DNA of 64,000 nt. Source: Spirodela intermedia (taxonomy: Eukaryota > Streptophyta > Magnoliopsida > Alismatales > Araceae). The translations under genes and the position numbers were made by a program. Under the pieces are notes generated by a model. It worked only from the letters and a program-made list of their open reading frames with translations. It ran no database searches and was not told where the DNA came from. Below are positions 36,632 to 47,640 of the stretch, one piece after another. Where the stretch lies: NCBI GenBank assembly GCA_902729315.2, contig LR746265.1, positions 2,770,892 to 2,834,891 on the forward strand, read 5' to 3'. Numbering within the stretch: position 1 is the first letter of the stretch; each line of letters begins with the position of its first letter.

Positions 36632-37740
36632 TTGGGTGAAGGGACGGTTGCCGTTTGACGCAAATGGTTACGTAAATCCTGCGGCCGATGAGAATCCCTC
36701 CCCCTGGTTGCAGAGTTTCAGTGGTGAGAGTAGCCCTGCTAGTTACGCATAAGTGAACGTCAATCTGCACAAACCCATGCGGGCGGGATAATTTTATGGT
36801 GAGACGACCTTTTAGAAAATGAGAAGAACACCAGAGTGTTCATCCTGAATGAGGTCCTCTATCTTGAGGACGTCGAATCACGTGGCAACTCCATATCTTG
36901 CTATACCCCTCGAGGGCATGAAACTTTGTTATCGTACTCTAAGCCGATTTGCGATGCGTACGTGAGAAAACGAGCATTGATTGAGATATTGTGGGTGACC
37001 GAACGGTGGACAGAACCCAAGGAATCTAAGCTCTGCTCCCGCATTGATCTAACTGTTTGTCTGCCTAAACTCTCCCATTTGTGGAGTTTCAGCCCGTTAA
37101 CGAAACAGAGATATCTTATGCTAATTTTCAGAGCTATAACTTAAACCAGAGGATGGAAAACTGTTTGACAAAGCGTAGCGATGCCTATCTCTCGGGCCTC
37201 GCACTGCACTCGCCACGAGTTAGAGGCCCTTTCCTTATCCCTAAATTTACGTCCGTCCACCATCATCCATTCATTCGGCCTTAACAGCTGCCTTCAGGCC
37301 ATCTCGACCACTTCCTCCGCATAAGCAGGAAATTCCTGATGAGCAGCCATGATCTTCCGAGATCGTCTCAGGGGAGTCGGACCTGTGAACTTCCGGACTT
37401 CCGAGGTCGTTGCTTTCCGCTCTCCGGTTCTCGGTATTTGCTCATCAAGGTTTCAGAAAACTGTACGGCGGCGACGGCCTAGCTAGCGCTTGCTTATTGA
37501 TACGACGTCCACGTCGAGATTGCCAGTCAACCATGTTGCGTCAGAACGACGGCGTAGCGGAGCTTCAGTGTCAAGTCCAGAGACTTGTCCACGCTGGTAC
37601 ATTAAAATTGTAGAGTCCAGAGGAAACTAAGGGGGGGACCTCGCGACCCGCCGCTGAACGATGATGACGAATCTGACAAGAAGCTTCTCCCAAGGGAAGT
37701 AACGAATTTGAGGAAGCCTAGGGCTTCAAGTTTCTTGGAG
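36290..37740 (+). repeat. Repeat blocks A-B-C-D, second direct copy
   Basis: Colinear with 31310-32350 (A-C) and 34081-34640 (D). It includes a GA run at 36600-36628, the AAGAACACCAGAG segment at 36827 and the TTATCCCTAAATTTACG motif at 37236. Here A-C and D are directly joined, unlike the first copy where PR-1 and an inverted B-C separate them. Confidence 0.6.
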
Positions 37741-38310
37741 CCGATGCTCGAGAAGCGGACCTGGCCGTGATAGGACCAGCACGTAGGTTGCCGCTAGGCG
37801 CTCCGGTTGGAGCTCCGCTCTTCCCCTCTCCCGCCCTTCGTGCATGAGCAAAGCCGCTCAGCGCGGAAAAGCCCTAGTTAGCAAGCAGAGGCTGAAAAGA
37901 GCCGGTCCTCTATATCTGAAGGCGAAGAACATTTAGAGGCTAGCTCTTGTCTTGGTTGCAACCATGCCTTAGATTTTTACCTTTTTTATTGACGAATCTC
38001 GTTCGTTTTAAAATTTTCATGTTACTTTTTTATTTTATAATAAAAATATTTTTATTAGTTTATTTATTTTATATTATTTATATACTTATTATGTAATTAA
38101 AACTATTATTATTGAATAGTATTGTACTTTATTATCAATTATATAATTATAAATTGACAGATCCATTGAGAAGGATTGGGGTTAGAAACTAGTCTGAAGC
38201 TTGTCAATCTGGGGCCAAGGGGCACTGCGTTCTTCGAAGAAGAATGGGACGAGAAGGATTCAAATCAAATCTCTTATGAAAAGCGGCGAATAATCATCAT
38301 AAAAGGAATT
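37741..38310. other. Insertion between repeat blocks D and E, partly AT-rich
   Basis: About 570 bases present here but absent between D and E in the first copy. The first half is GC-rich and has no recognised content. The second half (37975-38165) is strongly AT-rich, resembling AT-rich intron sequence near 22000-22200. A decayed transposon is possible, but no terminal repeats or coding capacity were found. Confidence 0.35.
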
Positions 38311-38925
38311 CCCCTCAACAACTAAGTCATCGCGCACACATTGCTGCATTTAGTTGTTGATGATGAGGATAAGAAATAGAGTCGACCGGCCTCAATGCGG
38401 CCGTATTTTTCATGTCGAAGAGAAACGAGCGGGAATCAAAGAGCGATGTTAATAAATTCTTAATCCTGTAGTCTTACTGCTAATGAACAATAGGCACCTA
38501 ACTCAGCATTAAAATTTTCGCTCTTTTCTGCAGTAGAGGAAGAGCTGGGTACCCAGGATGAGTGCGTAGTCTCCGCCGGTCTAGGAGAAATGAAGTGCGA
38601 TTACCAGGACCCAGAAAACCTGTAGCTCAGACGATTGCAGGGTTTTGGCGATGAAGTTTGATCGAATATCCCTTTAAGTGAGGATGGAAATTCTTCTTCT
38701 GCTCGCGAGATTTAATGCAATGGAATGTGCTGTTTTCTGGACGTCTAAAACACAGTTTTTCTTGGCGATTGAAGGGCTAAACGCCTGTAGATTTACTAGA
38801 CTTTACAGATACGTCTTCAGGGACTCTCCATCGTTCCCCAGCTCTCCCTGGGTCCACAGACGGGCCAGTCACTCCCTCTCTGATGAAGAGTGGAGCCTGA
38901 ACGACGACAGACCAGCTCGTCTCCT
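38311..38925 (+). repeat. Repeat block E and CCDC12-end relic, copy 3
   Basis: Block E (38320-38440) is followed by TTTTCTGCAG/TAGAGGAAGAGC and a CCCAGGATGAGTGCGTAGTC tract (38526-38570). That tract parallels the end of CCDC12 exon 5 and its 3' flank (CCCAGGATTAGTGCATAATC at 31021). The CCDC12 frame is lost. On the minus strand this is the 3' flank of the intact BROX-like gene. Confidence 0.55.
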
Positions 38926-41365
38926 TCAGCCCCGGTGCTGATCCTCCTCATCCCACGATGGGTCTGGTGGCGGAAGTTGGTACTCGTCAGGATTGAGCGC
39001 CAGGACAAAGTCCGGCAGCGGCGGAGCCATCTGCGGGAATCTGCAAGCGAGAGACCCATTGGGAGCTTGCTCTAGCATTCTCTATGAAACTGTCGCTCAA
39101 AGAGAGTAGATAACCGACACCACCCTTTCAGCTGTCGTTCGTAGATCACTTACGTCCCATGACTGTAGAACTCCCGGTTCCTTCGCATCATGCTCTGTGC
39201 ATCCTTTGGGATCTTCTCCGACAGATACTTCATAGTTCCCCACAGGGGGGGGTTACTGCAGAGAAGTTACATGTTTCAGGATGGCAGGAAGTCACTGCAT
39301 ACATACTAAGGGTATCAATGGACGGGGTACGCGTGCCTATTCTGACCCCGGTTTTTTTCTCTCTCTTTTGTGTACACCCTTAGTCAGCACCACATGCACC
39401 AAATACCAAATAAAAAAAGCTCTACGTGACCTTGATAATGGAGGAGCCGAGTTGAAGGCTTCGCATCCCTGTTTACTCTCCTTCAGAAATTCCTCCGCTG
39501 CTCGGACGGCGACCACCGCCATCCCGTAAGATTTCTCCGTGTTGCCTTCGTCAAGAATCAGCCCGTGGAAGTAATATGCAGCTGCCTGTCGCACGGAGAA
39601 CGTCGTTTACCACAGGGGAACATACCCTCCTCATGAAAATAATCATCAAATAAACCATCATCAATTTTTGATGTACCTTCGCTTCTACATGCTTCCACTT
39701 AATATAGAGCTGGTATTTAAACCCCCAACCTCCGCTTAATGGAATCTGCGAGACGTTGTCCTGAGCCTGCAGCGAACTATAGTTATCAAGATTGAAAATT
39801 GGCCCTGATAAGAAGAACTTCATACCTGCTGCCAGTGCTTTACCATCTCACACGCAAGCCTCCGCTTCACCGCCAGTGTGGCCTTGGGGCAGTCAATGGC
39901 CATTCCGAGTTGGACGTCGACAGCCTGAACCAACACCCACCCAACGAAAGAGATGGACCGAGGATGATCAATGAAAGAACGCACAAATCTTACAGAAGTC
40001 TCGTATCCGTGAGAAATTACTCAAAGAATAGACACCTGTGCTAGAGCTTGTTGGCAAAGAGCTCTCAACAAGCCCTCAGATAGATCGAGAGGAAGATATT
40101 TCCTAGAAACATTGTCCACAGGTGATAGCAATATATGTTACAAGATTAAAATTAATAAAGACAGCTAGTGAACTGGAAACAGGGGTTGGCGCTACAAACA
40201 GGAGAGAAGAAGAAGAAGAACCTGAGCTGAAGGGGAATCTGAGGGAGGACGTCTCGGACAGCGCAATCCAGATACCCAGCTGCCTTCAAGAAAACATCGA
40301 TCGAACTCCGTTTGTTCTCTGCAAAGGAATGCAAAATTTTAAGGCAGCCATGAGTATCAGAGAAGAAACACTCGTCGATGATTTGGTTTTGTCCTCGGCG
40401 GTCGATCCTCTTCTAAATTAAGCCTTGAACTCAAGACTCATAAGCTAATCCTGGGTTGATGTGGAAAGGATTCGTGAATGCCCACCTTCGGATACTGTTG
40501 CCTGGCGTCCCTCGGCGGTCGTCTTAGGGAGAAGTAAAAGATTGGCCTCTGATAAGCTCAGAATGGCCATCAAGTGCAGCACTGACAGCACCTCGTACCA
40601 AGCATCTGATATACAGGTTTCCTGCATATGTTTACGACTTCTATGAACCGTCAGGAATCGGAGAAAAAAATTTCAGCATGGAAGATTATTGTCTAATCCT
40701 GAATTGATGATCTGATTAAATATAAATTATTAAATATCCGTGAAAACTCCATAAAAATTTAGGATGATGATTGTCTAACCTCTGAATCAGTATTCTGGTT
40801 TATCCACACAAATTGCACTTTGTCTGTGGTCTGGCTTCCTGTGGAATATAGTTCATGCACTGTCAAGAGCCACAGGAACACGAGTAAACATATTACAATG
40901 GCTGGCAGCGAAATGAAATACGATGTATGATGAACCCATCTCCCTCACCTTCTTTCACCAGTCGAAGTAGAACAGGCAGGTATTCCTCAAGTGATTGCCA
41001 GAGATCGGATAGAGCAGAGCCACCTGCCATAATATTTTCTGTCATATTCATTCAGCTTAGATTTCAAAATGAAATGGGAAATTTTTCATGATTAGACTCT
41101 ACAAACCCAGTTGTGTTTCAGTTTCTGTTCGTCTCGCCTTCAGGGCAGCGGGAGCTTCCTCGGTGGCAATCACGACAAGTCGAATTCTCAGAGCAGAGAG
41201 ACGCTCCAGGTACTTCTTTGGCAATCTGTGGCCCAGAGGAACAGAGAGATCCGCAGACTTGGGAATGCGTAGTACAGGAAGAAACACCGCCACCTCCCCC
41301 AGACTATCGGGGCTTCTTCCCTTGCTTTCTCTGCCATGCCTTGGCGTGGACACCAGACATCCCAT
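38926..41365 (-). CDS. BROX: BRO1-domain protein, BROX-like (417 aa, 11 exons)
   Basis: A plant BRO1-domain protein of the BROX type (Arabidopsis At5g14020-like), a family that binds ESCRT-III on endosomal membranes. Minus-strand exons: 41365-41107, 41023-40949, 40838-40780, 40621-40486, 40318-40222, 40102-40036, 39924-39826, 39766-39677, 39585-39431, 39255-39154, 39040-38926; all GT-AG and all phases join. The N-terminus MGCLVS fits N-myristoylation and palmitoylation. BRO1 core segments include DAWYEVLSVLHLMAILSLSEA, LKAAGYLDCAVRDVLPQIP, KATLAVKRRLACEMVKHWQQ, YYFHGLILDEGNTEKSYGMA and LWGTMKYLSEKIPKDAQS. It ends in PPLPDFVLALNPDEYQLPPP. A TATA-like box lies at 41404-41410 on the minus strand. 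It is the intact member of a tandem array whose other copy is broken. Confidence 0.92.
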
Positions 41366-42213
41366 TTCCTACCTTGGAAATGGGAAACCAGCTTCTCTGA
41401 TGCATATATAGCCAGAAGGTTCTGTTATGTTCGCGATATTTCGAAAGTTTCACTCTGATGAGTGTGAGGGAGGATTCAGAGAGGAGAAAGAGAGGATATG
41501 CAAGACAGAGAACTTGCTGTCGACCGATCGAGAGAAGAAGAAGAGCTTCAATGCCGACGAACTGGATCCGCGTGCGCACGGAGAACAACAGAAAGGATCT
41601 GAAACGATGCCCAGAATTCGCCAGCCTTGATAAAAGAGAAAGGCAAGATCGAAACTTCGTTCTCAGATTTTCCCTGAAACCGCAACCAGAAGTGAGAAAT
41701 CCTGGAATATGTTCAGTCTACGCAACCAATGCGGCAGAGATTGAAGACAGAGAATGAACGAGAGAGAGAGAGAGAGATTTTCACTGGAGAACGATGATAA
41801 GGATATGGGTCGGTTTCCCTGCTGTATGTCACCACAAATGTGAAGACAGACTGTCTTAGATTCCAAGGGTATGGAAATCCAAACGACTGGGAAAACAGGA
41901 ACCAAGAACAAGTGACTAAGAAGGCATCGTCGTTCTAGAAGAAGAAGAAGATAATCGTAGAAGAAAGACAGTCTCGCAGAAGAGGTAGAAAACGGGTCTG
42001 GTTGAACGATAAATTGAAGTCAGATAGGCGTGGAGCAGCTGTAGTTAACTTTTAGTGATGGTATTCCTCACTCGTGAAGTGCTTCGATTTCGGAGAGGAA
42101 TCGTCGCGAAGACTCCCCGACATAGTCAAAATTCTTCTAACATGGAGAGAAGAAAGAAAGATCCGCACAGTTGACCAGAATATGCATAAAGATTAGACCG
42201 AGGGAAGTACAGT

Positions 42214-42233
42214 GGGAGAGCGAGAGCGAGAGC

Positions 42234-42267
<34 letters not shown>

Positions 42268-42271
42268 GAGA
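42214..42271. repeat. GA-rich microsatellite
   Basis: Compound (GAGC/GA)n tract of about 58 bases upstream of the BROX-like gene. Confidence 0.85.
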
Positions 42272-43171
42272 TTACTCGCGGTTGTCCGAACGATAACCAA
42301 TCGAGAAGGCGAGCCACTCCCCTGTCCAGCTATCCGTCTCCGCCACAGCCCTGGACCGGGGGAACGGAGAAATTGAGCATCGTAGGGATCTGTGGAAGAT
42401 GGAAAATCGCTGGGGGCCTTGCAGTGCGCCGGGAAGGCGGGGGGAGAACGGCGACTACTGTGGGTGGAGAGGAGTTCCGAGTGGGGGCTGCAGCTGCGAC
42501 CGGCCCGGCCGAGACAGAGGAAGAGCGAAGAGAGAGACGAAGAGTGGCGCCCAAAAGGGAGCTTTTCAAAGAGTCAAGAACGTCTTCGGCTTCAATCATC
42601 TCCACTCGTCACTGAAAGCCTTCTCTCCACACGATCTCACAACTCACAAGAGATAGGGGACGACGACATTCTTGCCAACCGGATGGTCTCGGGGGACCAT
42701 CCTCCCTGAAAGAGATTGGAATGAGAAGATTAACATCTCCTACGTGGCTTGCGGGCGATCGGGGACCGATTGGTTTCCGGGGGCGAATCAGATTCTCTTC
42801 GGATTTTCTTCCTGCCGAATCAAAATGTCGAAAGCGACAGAAAAATGCCGATCTCGCGAGAAAAATACTATAGTTTTTCCTCAAACGAAATAAAAAAATG
42901 GCAGCTTCCTGTTGAATACTCACCTGCGACAGAGAACGGCGGCGATCGTCATTCGCCACTAGGCGAGTCTCGCGTTGACGATGACGTCGCGGGAGAAGGA
43001 TTCTAAAACAGGTGCACTGTCGGGAAGTCTTCTGTTGACGCTCTTCTCCCAGATAGGCCGGCCCAAATTTCCTCCCATTGTCGGCTCTCCTATATGTTAT
43101 GGCCCGATATTGTTTTTGGACCGGTCCTCCTTAAATTCGAATGGACCACCACATTCGCGGGGTGAGCGAAT

Positions 43172-43214
43172 GTCTCTCTCTCTCTCTATCCATCTATCTA
43201 TCTATCTATCTATC
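43172..43214. repeat. CT and ATCT compound microsatellite
   Basis: About 8 CT units followed by about 7 ATCT units. Confidence 0.9.
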
Positions 43215-45584
43215 GATCTTAAAGCATCTAGCATCATCTTCTTCGTGCAGTGGCTCATCGGCGGACAACCCCATTACGCCACTGCGCGTCTCTTGGGAGT
43301 AGTCACCCAGGGCCTCACCCAGGCCAAGTCATTCAACTAGAAAATACAGCGATCATCATTTAAGGTTCAAGGTTTAAGTTTCCAGTGTAAGATGACGATC
43401 GAAGAAGATGTTAACGCAGTGACTACCTATCATGTCATTCTACTGAAAGACTATTGCAGACGATTTTGCTTAATAATAAGAGATAGACACGAAAAATTCA
43501 GTAATTATATTTTATTGCCATCTATTTATCATTATCATAATATGTTCACTTGATGCATGAGTTACTCGCCCTAAGTCTGGGTTTCTTTTACATGGACTCA
43601 ATACATGCATGTCCTGAGTTAGCGTGAAAACAAGCTCCACCTTGGACCTTGGATAATCCCAAACATTCTTGCCCCATCAATAACTTGTTCCCTTATATGT
43701 GCGCCTACTTGACTGAGAGACAGAGAGTGAGAGAGAGACAGAGAGAGATGAATGGATGGAATTTGATGCCACATGCATTATTTTATAATAGTCGTTAGAT
43801 AATGATTGTGGTCTCTTGAGTTTCTAAACCCTATTTAACTGAATCTTAAATTGTCTCAATATTGATTATAGTTCGTCGCAAAAGTAATTATGGACCCATG
43901 ATTTTGACAGGCAAGAAAGAAAAAAATTGTTCAGATAAACATGGAGTCAGCCAAACTCATGGATGATCTTTCTCCTTGTTTCATCACCATTCATTTCAAG
44001 CATTGATGTGGCTATGGAATACATACTGTACGTGTGGCACTATAGATAATCTCATAAGTTTCTTTGGAAATTTTAAATAAAATTTAATTATGTATAACTT
44101 TTGGATGTTTGAAAAATTAAATACAACAACCATAATCATAATATTATTGTATTAACCAAAATTAACATTTTTAACTTATCATTAAAATAAATGTTTGATG
44201 TTCCATCATTAGCCTTCTAGAAGTGAGCTTGTGGATTTGAGATATTTCAAATTTTATTTTGCACATCAAAACTTTACAAGGAGCTGACTTCAGAAATTGA
44301 GTTCACATGCAAAAAATGACAAATATTACCCAATACTGGACAATAGGCATTCTTTAGCTGCTCTTGAAATAGGGGCCCAATGGATGGACATGTTGAATCT
44401 CCTATCAGGCCAACACTTTTTGTAATGCAAATGATACCTTGAAAAGTATGTGAAGGTATTTTTTGAGAAGTAAATGCCCAACTCAAGTGAAAGAAATAAA
44501 GAAGATTCATCAACCATCTCACTCGCATACAAAGCTCTTAAAGGACTACTGCTACATATAGGAACGTTGTAGAATTGGATAGAAGCACGACTCCAATATG
44601 TAAGATTTACTATAATCATATATTATTAAAGTAACCTCTCTTCACAAATAGCAGACTGGAGACTCAAAGAGTATCTAAGATTTGTGAAAATATTATTAAA
44701 GTAAGATTATTAGCACCCAACTAGTAAGGCATTTTGGGAGAGTTGAACAAGATTAGGTTGGAATTGAAATATATATATATATATATAATGAGGCCCTTTC
44801 ATTAGATTGACTCTAAAAAAAAAAAATCTCATCATTTTTTTTTCAAATAACAATATAAAAAACTAATTCACCTAACCTCTCTTCACAAATAGCAGACTTG
44901 AAACAAAGGAGAGATACTTTCATTTTGTTTCACATTATTTTAACTTGATTTAAATCAACCTTTTGTTAAAATAATCATAGCAGAGTTCCACGTATCATGA
45001 TTATTTTATATTGTGGCATGCTTATCAATAACACTAAATGTGTGTGGACTAGCTCTACCTAATTGAGCAAAAAAAAAGGATTAAATATTGGATGTATACT
45101 AATTGTTATTAAAAAAAGTCAGCCCATCCCACATGGTACAAAATTTTTTATTGTACGCATATGTCTAATTGGAACCGTCTATTAGACATTTAAAAAAGCA
45201 TTAAAAACGTATACTAACACGTGATAGATCATGTCAAGGACACTGAATAACGTGCGTCTATTAGTCTAGTGTACTAATCTTCAACCACTTCAGAGTTTCC
45301 AACATAAATTATTTCTCAATTTCTCACTCAACTTTTCGTGACAATTATTTATTTTTCAAATAGCATGCATTTATAGTAAACAATATGGCAGACTTCAGAA
45401 ATATTATTAATACTAACATTTTGTACCATTTTTTATTCAACATCAGCTTCATTGAGTCTCAATAACTTCGATTGTAGTGATATTTAAGGGATAATTTTCT
45501 TATTTAAAACCAGTTGAAACATCAAGAGGAAAGTTAGATTATAAAATTTATTATGAGCAAACCTATGACCAAACCCATATTAAT

Positions 45585-47028
45585 TGTTGGAAAATGGCAT
45601 AAATAAGTTCATGTGATTATTTAACTGATAAATCTGGAGAAAAAATCTTTTTGCAAATGTATTTCTTCCTAAGTTGTCCAGTGAAGGTTTGGAAATAGCA
45701 AGAACATGGGTTTCATGCCGATAAGCAATGAATCGTGCACCAACAAGGCCGATAAGGGAAGAAGAGATGAGCGCATGATATTCTCTCTCAACAGGTTTTC
45801 CCCGTTTAAAGTGTTGTAGGGCCACCTATGAGAGAGTGAGGGGAGGTGAAGTCGGAAGTGGAGAAACGTGGTTGGAAACCAAGCACCTATCTGTACCTAG
45901 TTTGAGAATAAAACACTCAGATATCAGTTAAATGATAAAATTGATCGGTGGAGGAACTAGATTATGTGGCGGCTAATTCATTAATGCCAAGGCAATAATT
46001 CTTCGAGAATTACTAGCTATAAATATTAAGAAAACATTTAAAACGCGTATCAAAATAAATGAATCAGATAGGTCCAAGCACTCTCTAGCCCGACGGTAAT
46101 CCAATACTCTGAGACCTGAATAACACAAATCAAGTAATAATCCTAGATCGACGTAAGAACTAACTGGAGAAACGGGACCAGTCCCTCCACACCCTAACAC
46201 ATTATCTGATCGGCCCGTGTATGCCATCGTGGAAGCCCCCCGGTGGTCGTAATTGGTGAGGACAATGGACTGGCCTAACCACCGAGAACGCTGTCCACGT
46301 TGAATTGTTGGTGGTGGAGTCTAGTGGAGGAGACCAGCTGAAAGAGAGCCAGCAAATACTGGGATGGTGACTGACAGGGACAATCGAACTGCCCAGATGC
46401 AAAGCACGAGTTCGATGGGCCGCAGCTCACCTTGAAAACTTGAGCGTCGCGGAGATCTGTATGGTTAAAGCATCGATCATCCACCTGACTCTCTTCCAGT
46501 CTGAACAAGTCCTAATGTCAACAGTAGTATATTGAAAGAGGATGACTGCACACCATCTTTGATCTTGTAAATCGTCCAAGGTACAGGACCCTACGCATTT
46601 AGAAGGGTTGGCACATATCAGAGAGAAGTCTAAGCCTCCTTCTTGATCATAAGAAACAACACCGTTCCCCAATCGAGAGGACTCGAACCATCCTGGGATG
46701 AATCAATGAAGCAATCACAAAACCTGGGGATCTAAAGTCTCTCTCAATCCGGAGGAACCCGAAGCCGGAAATCACAGAAAGCAATCACACCCCTGATCTG
46801 TAAGAGTCCATAGGGTGCTCATCGGACCAGATCCGCAGCTTCTGTTTAAAATTCAGGCCTCGTCAACGTTAGCCCGCTGACGCATCGTCAGTCTACCATA
46901 CACCGGGATCCAGCGCCGGTGTGAACATGTCGACGTCTCTGTACGCGTGTCAGAAAGAGGGAGACAGAGAGAGAGGGATGTCTGATGGTGGGTTGGTGAG
47001 CGCTTTAAAGGTTAATTGACCTCCAACA
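45585..47028 (-). mobile_element. Possible LTR-type element fragment
   Basis: The interval begins TGTTGGA and ends TCCAACA, a 7-bp terminal inverted repeat with TG...CA ends, and is less AT-rich than its left flank. Read on the minus strand it looks like an LTR: a CT-rich early part, no long frame, and scattered short frames. No clear target duplication was found (TTAAT versus ATATT) and no second copy is in the window. This is a tentative call; it could instead be ordinary intergenic DNA. Confidence 0.3.
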
Positions 47029-47640
47029 ATATTTGCCCTGTGATCTACCACCCTATTATTGGTATGCCTCGAAGTAACTCCAAATTTAGAGTCGATCATC
47101 ATTTTGTTCAGAATGGAGTGGTTATATTATCCAGAACTTCCATAAATCGGAATAAGCATTCTAAAATTTCAACAGATTCCGGCAAGGTGGTTAAGTTCAT
47201 GCGTAAAAAACTCGATGACATCCAGAGTTTTTCCCTTCTACGACACCATGCTTATAAGACGCCATGATTATACGCGCAAGATCACGAAGACAGCCGCACG
47301 ATGGCACCGCGTCTACTTCTTCGTCATCGGCTGAGAAGCGGCGTTGGACATGGTCGCTGGTCGATGAATAACTGCTTCCATGCGCTGGACTATTTCCTTT
47401 CTCTCAGGAATCTCTCCCACCGACTACCTCACCAACCCCCCAAAGCTTATTTAAGGCCCTTCCATCCCACCGTCCCTCTTCGCACCACGGAATTGCCCGA
47501 TAAGCGAAACCATAGACGCCTCACTACCCCGGAGGTGGCCTATAGACGACGCTCCCGGAGCAAACCCTCCTCCTCCTCTTCCTCCTCGCCTTCCGTCCGT
47601 CGCCGGCATCCACCCTAAGTTCAATAACTGAGAAGATATA
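47029..47640 (+). promoter_or_regulatory. Promoter and 5' leader of the decarboxylase gene
   Basis: A TATTTAA element at about 47448-47454 lies 190 bp upstream of the ATG and would give a CT-rich leader of roughly 160 bases. A 105-codon frame at 47301-47618 is not supported as a gene. Confidence 0.4.

Larger units (their letters stand above)
41366..45584. other. Gene-poor region upstream of the BROX-like gene
   Basis: The first 1.6 kb (to about 42960) is GC-moderate and may hold the BROX promoter and 5' leader. Minus-strand frames at 42330-42605 and 42609-42959 were read but match no family I know. From 43350 on the sequence is AT-rich and mostly featureless. A 23-base direct repeat (AACCTCTCTTCACAAATAGC and following) occurs at about 44633 and 44874. 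An AT microsatellite lies at about 44768-44787. Confidence 0.4.

Noticed and set aside
42330-42959. Two minus-strand frames (91 and 116 codons) upstream of the BROX-like gene
   Set aside because: No domain and low-complexity composition; possibly 5' leader or promoter of BROX, but no splice link could be shown.
46660-46700. tRNA-like B-box (GGTTCGAGTCC on the minus strand)
   Set aside because: No matching D-arm, anticodon arm or acceptor stem could be folded around it; probably chance within a possible LTR.
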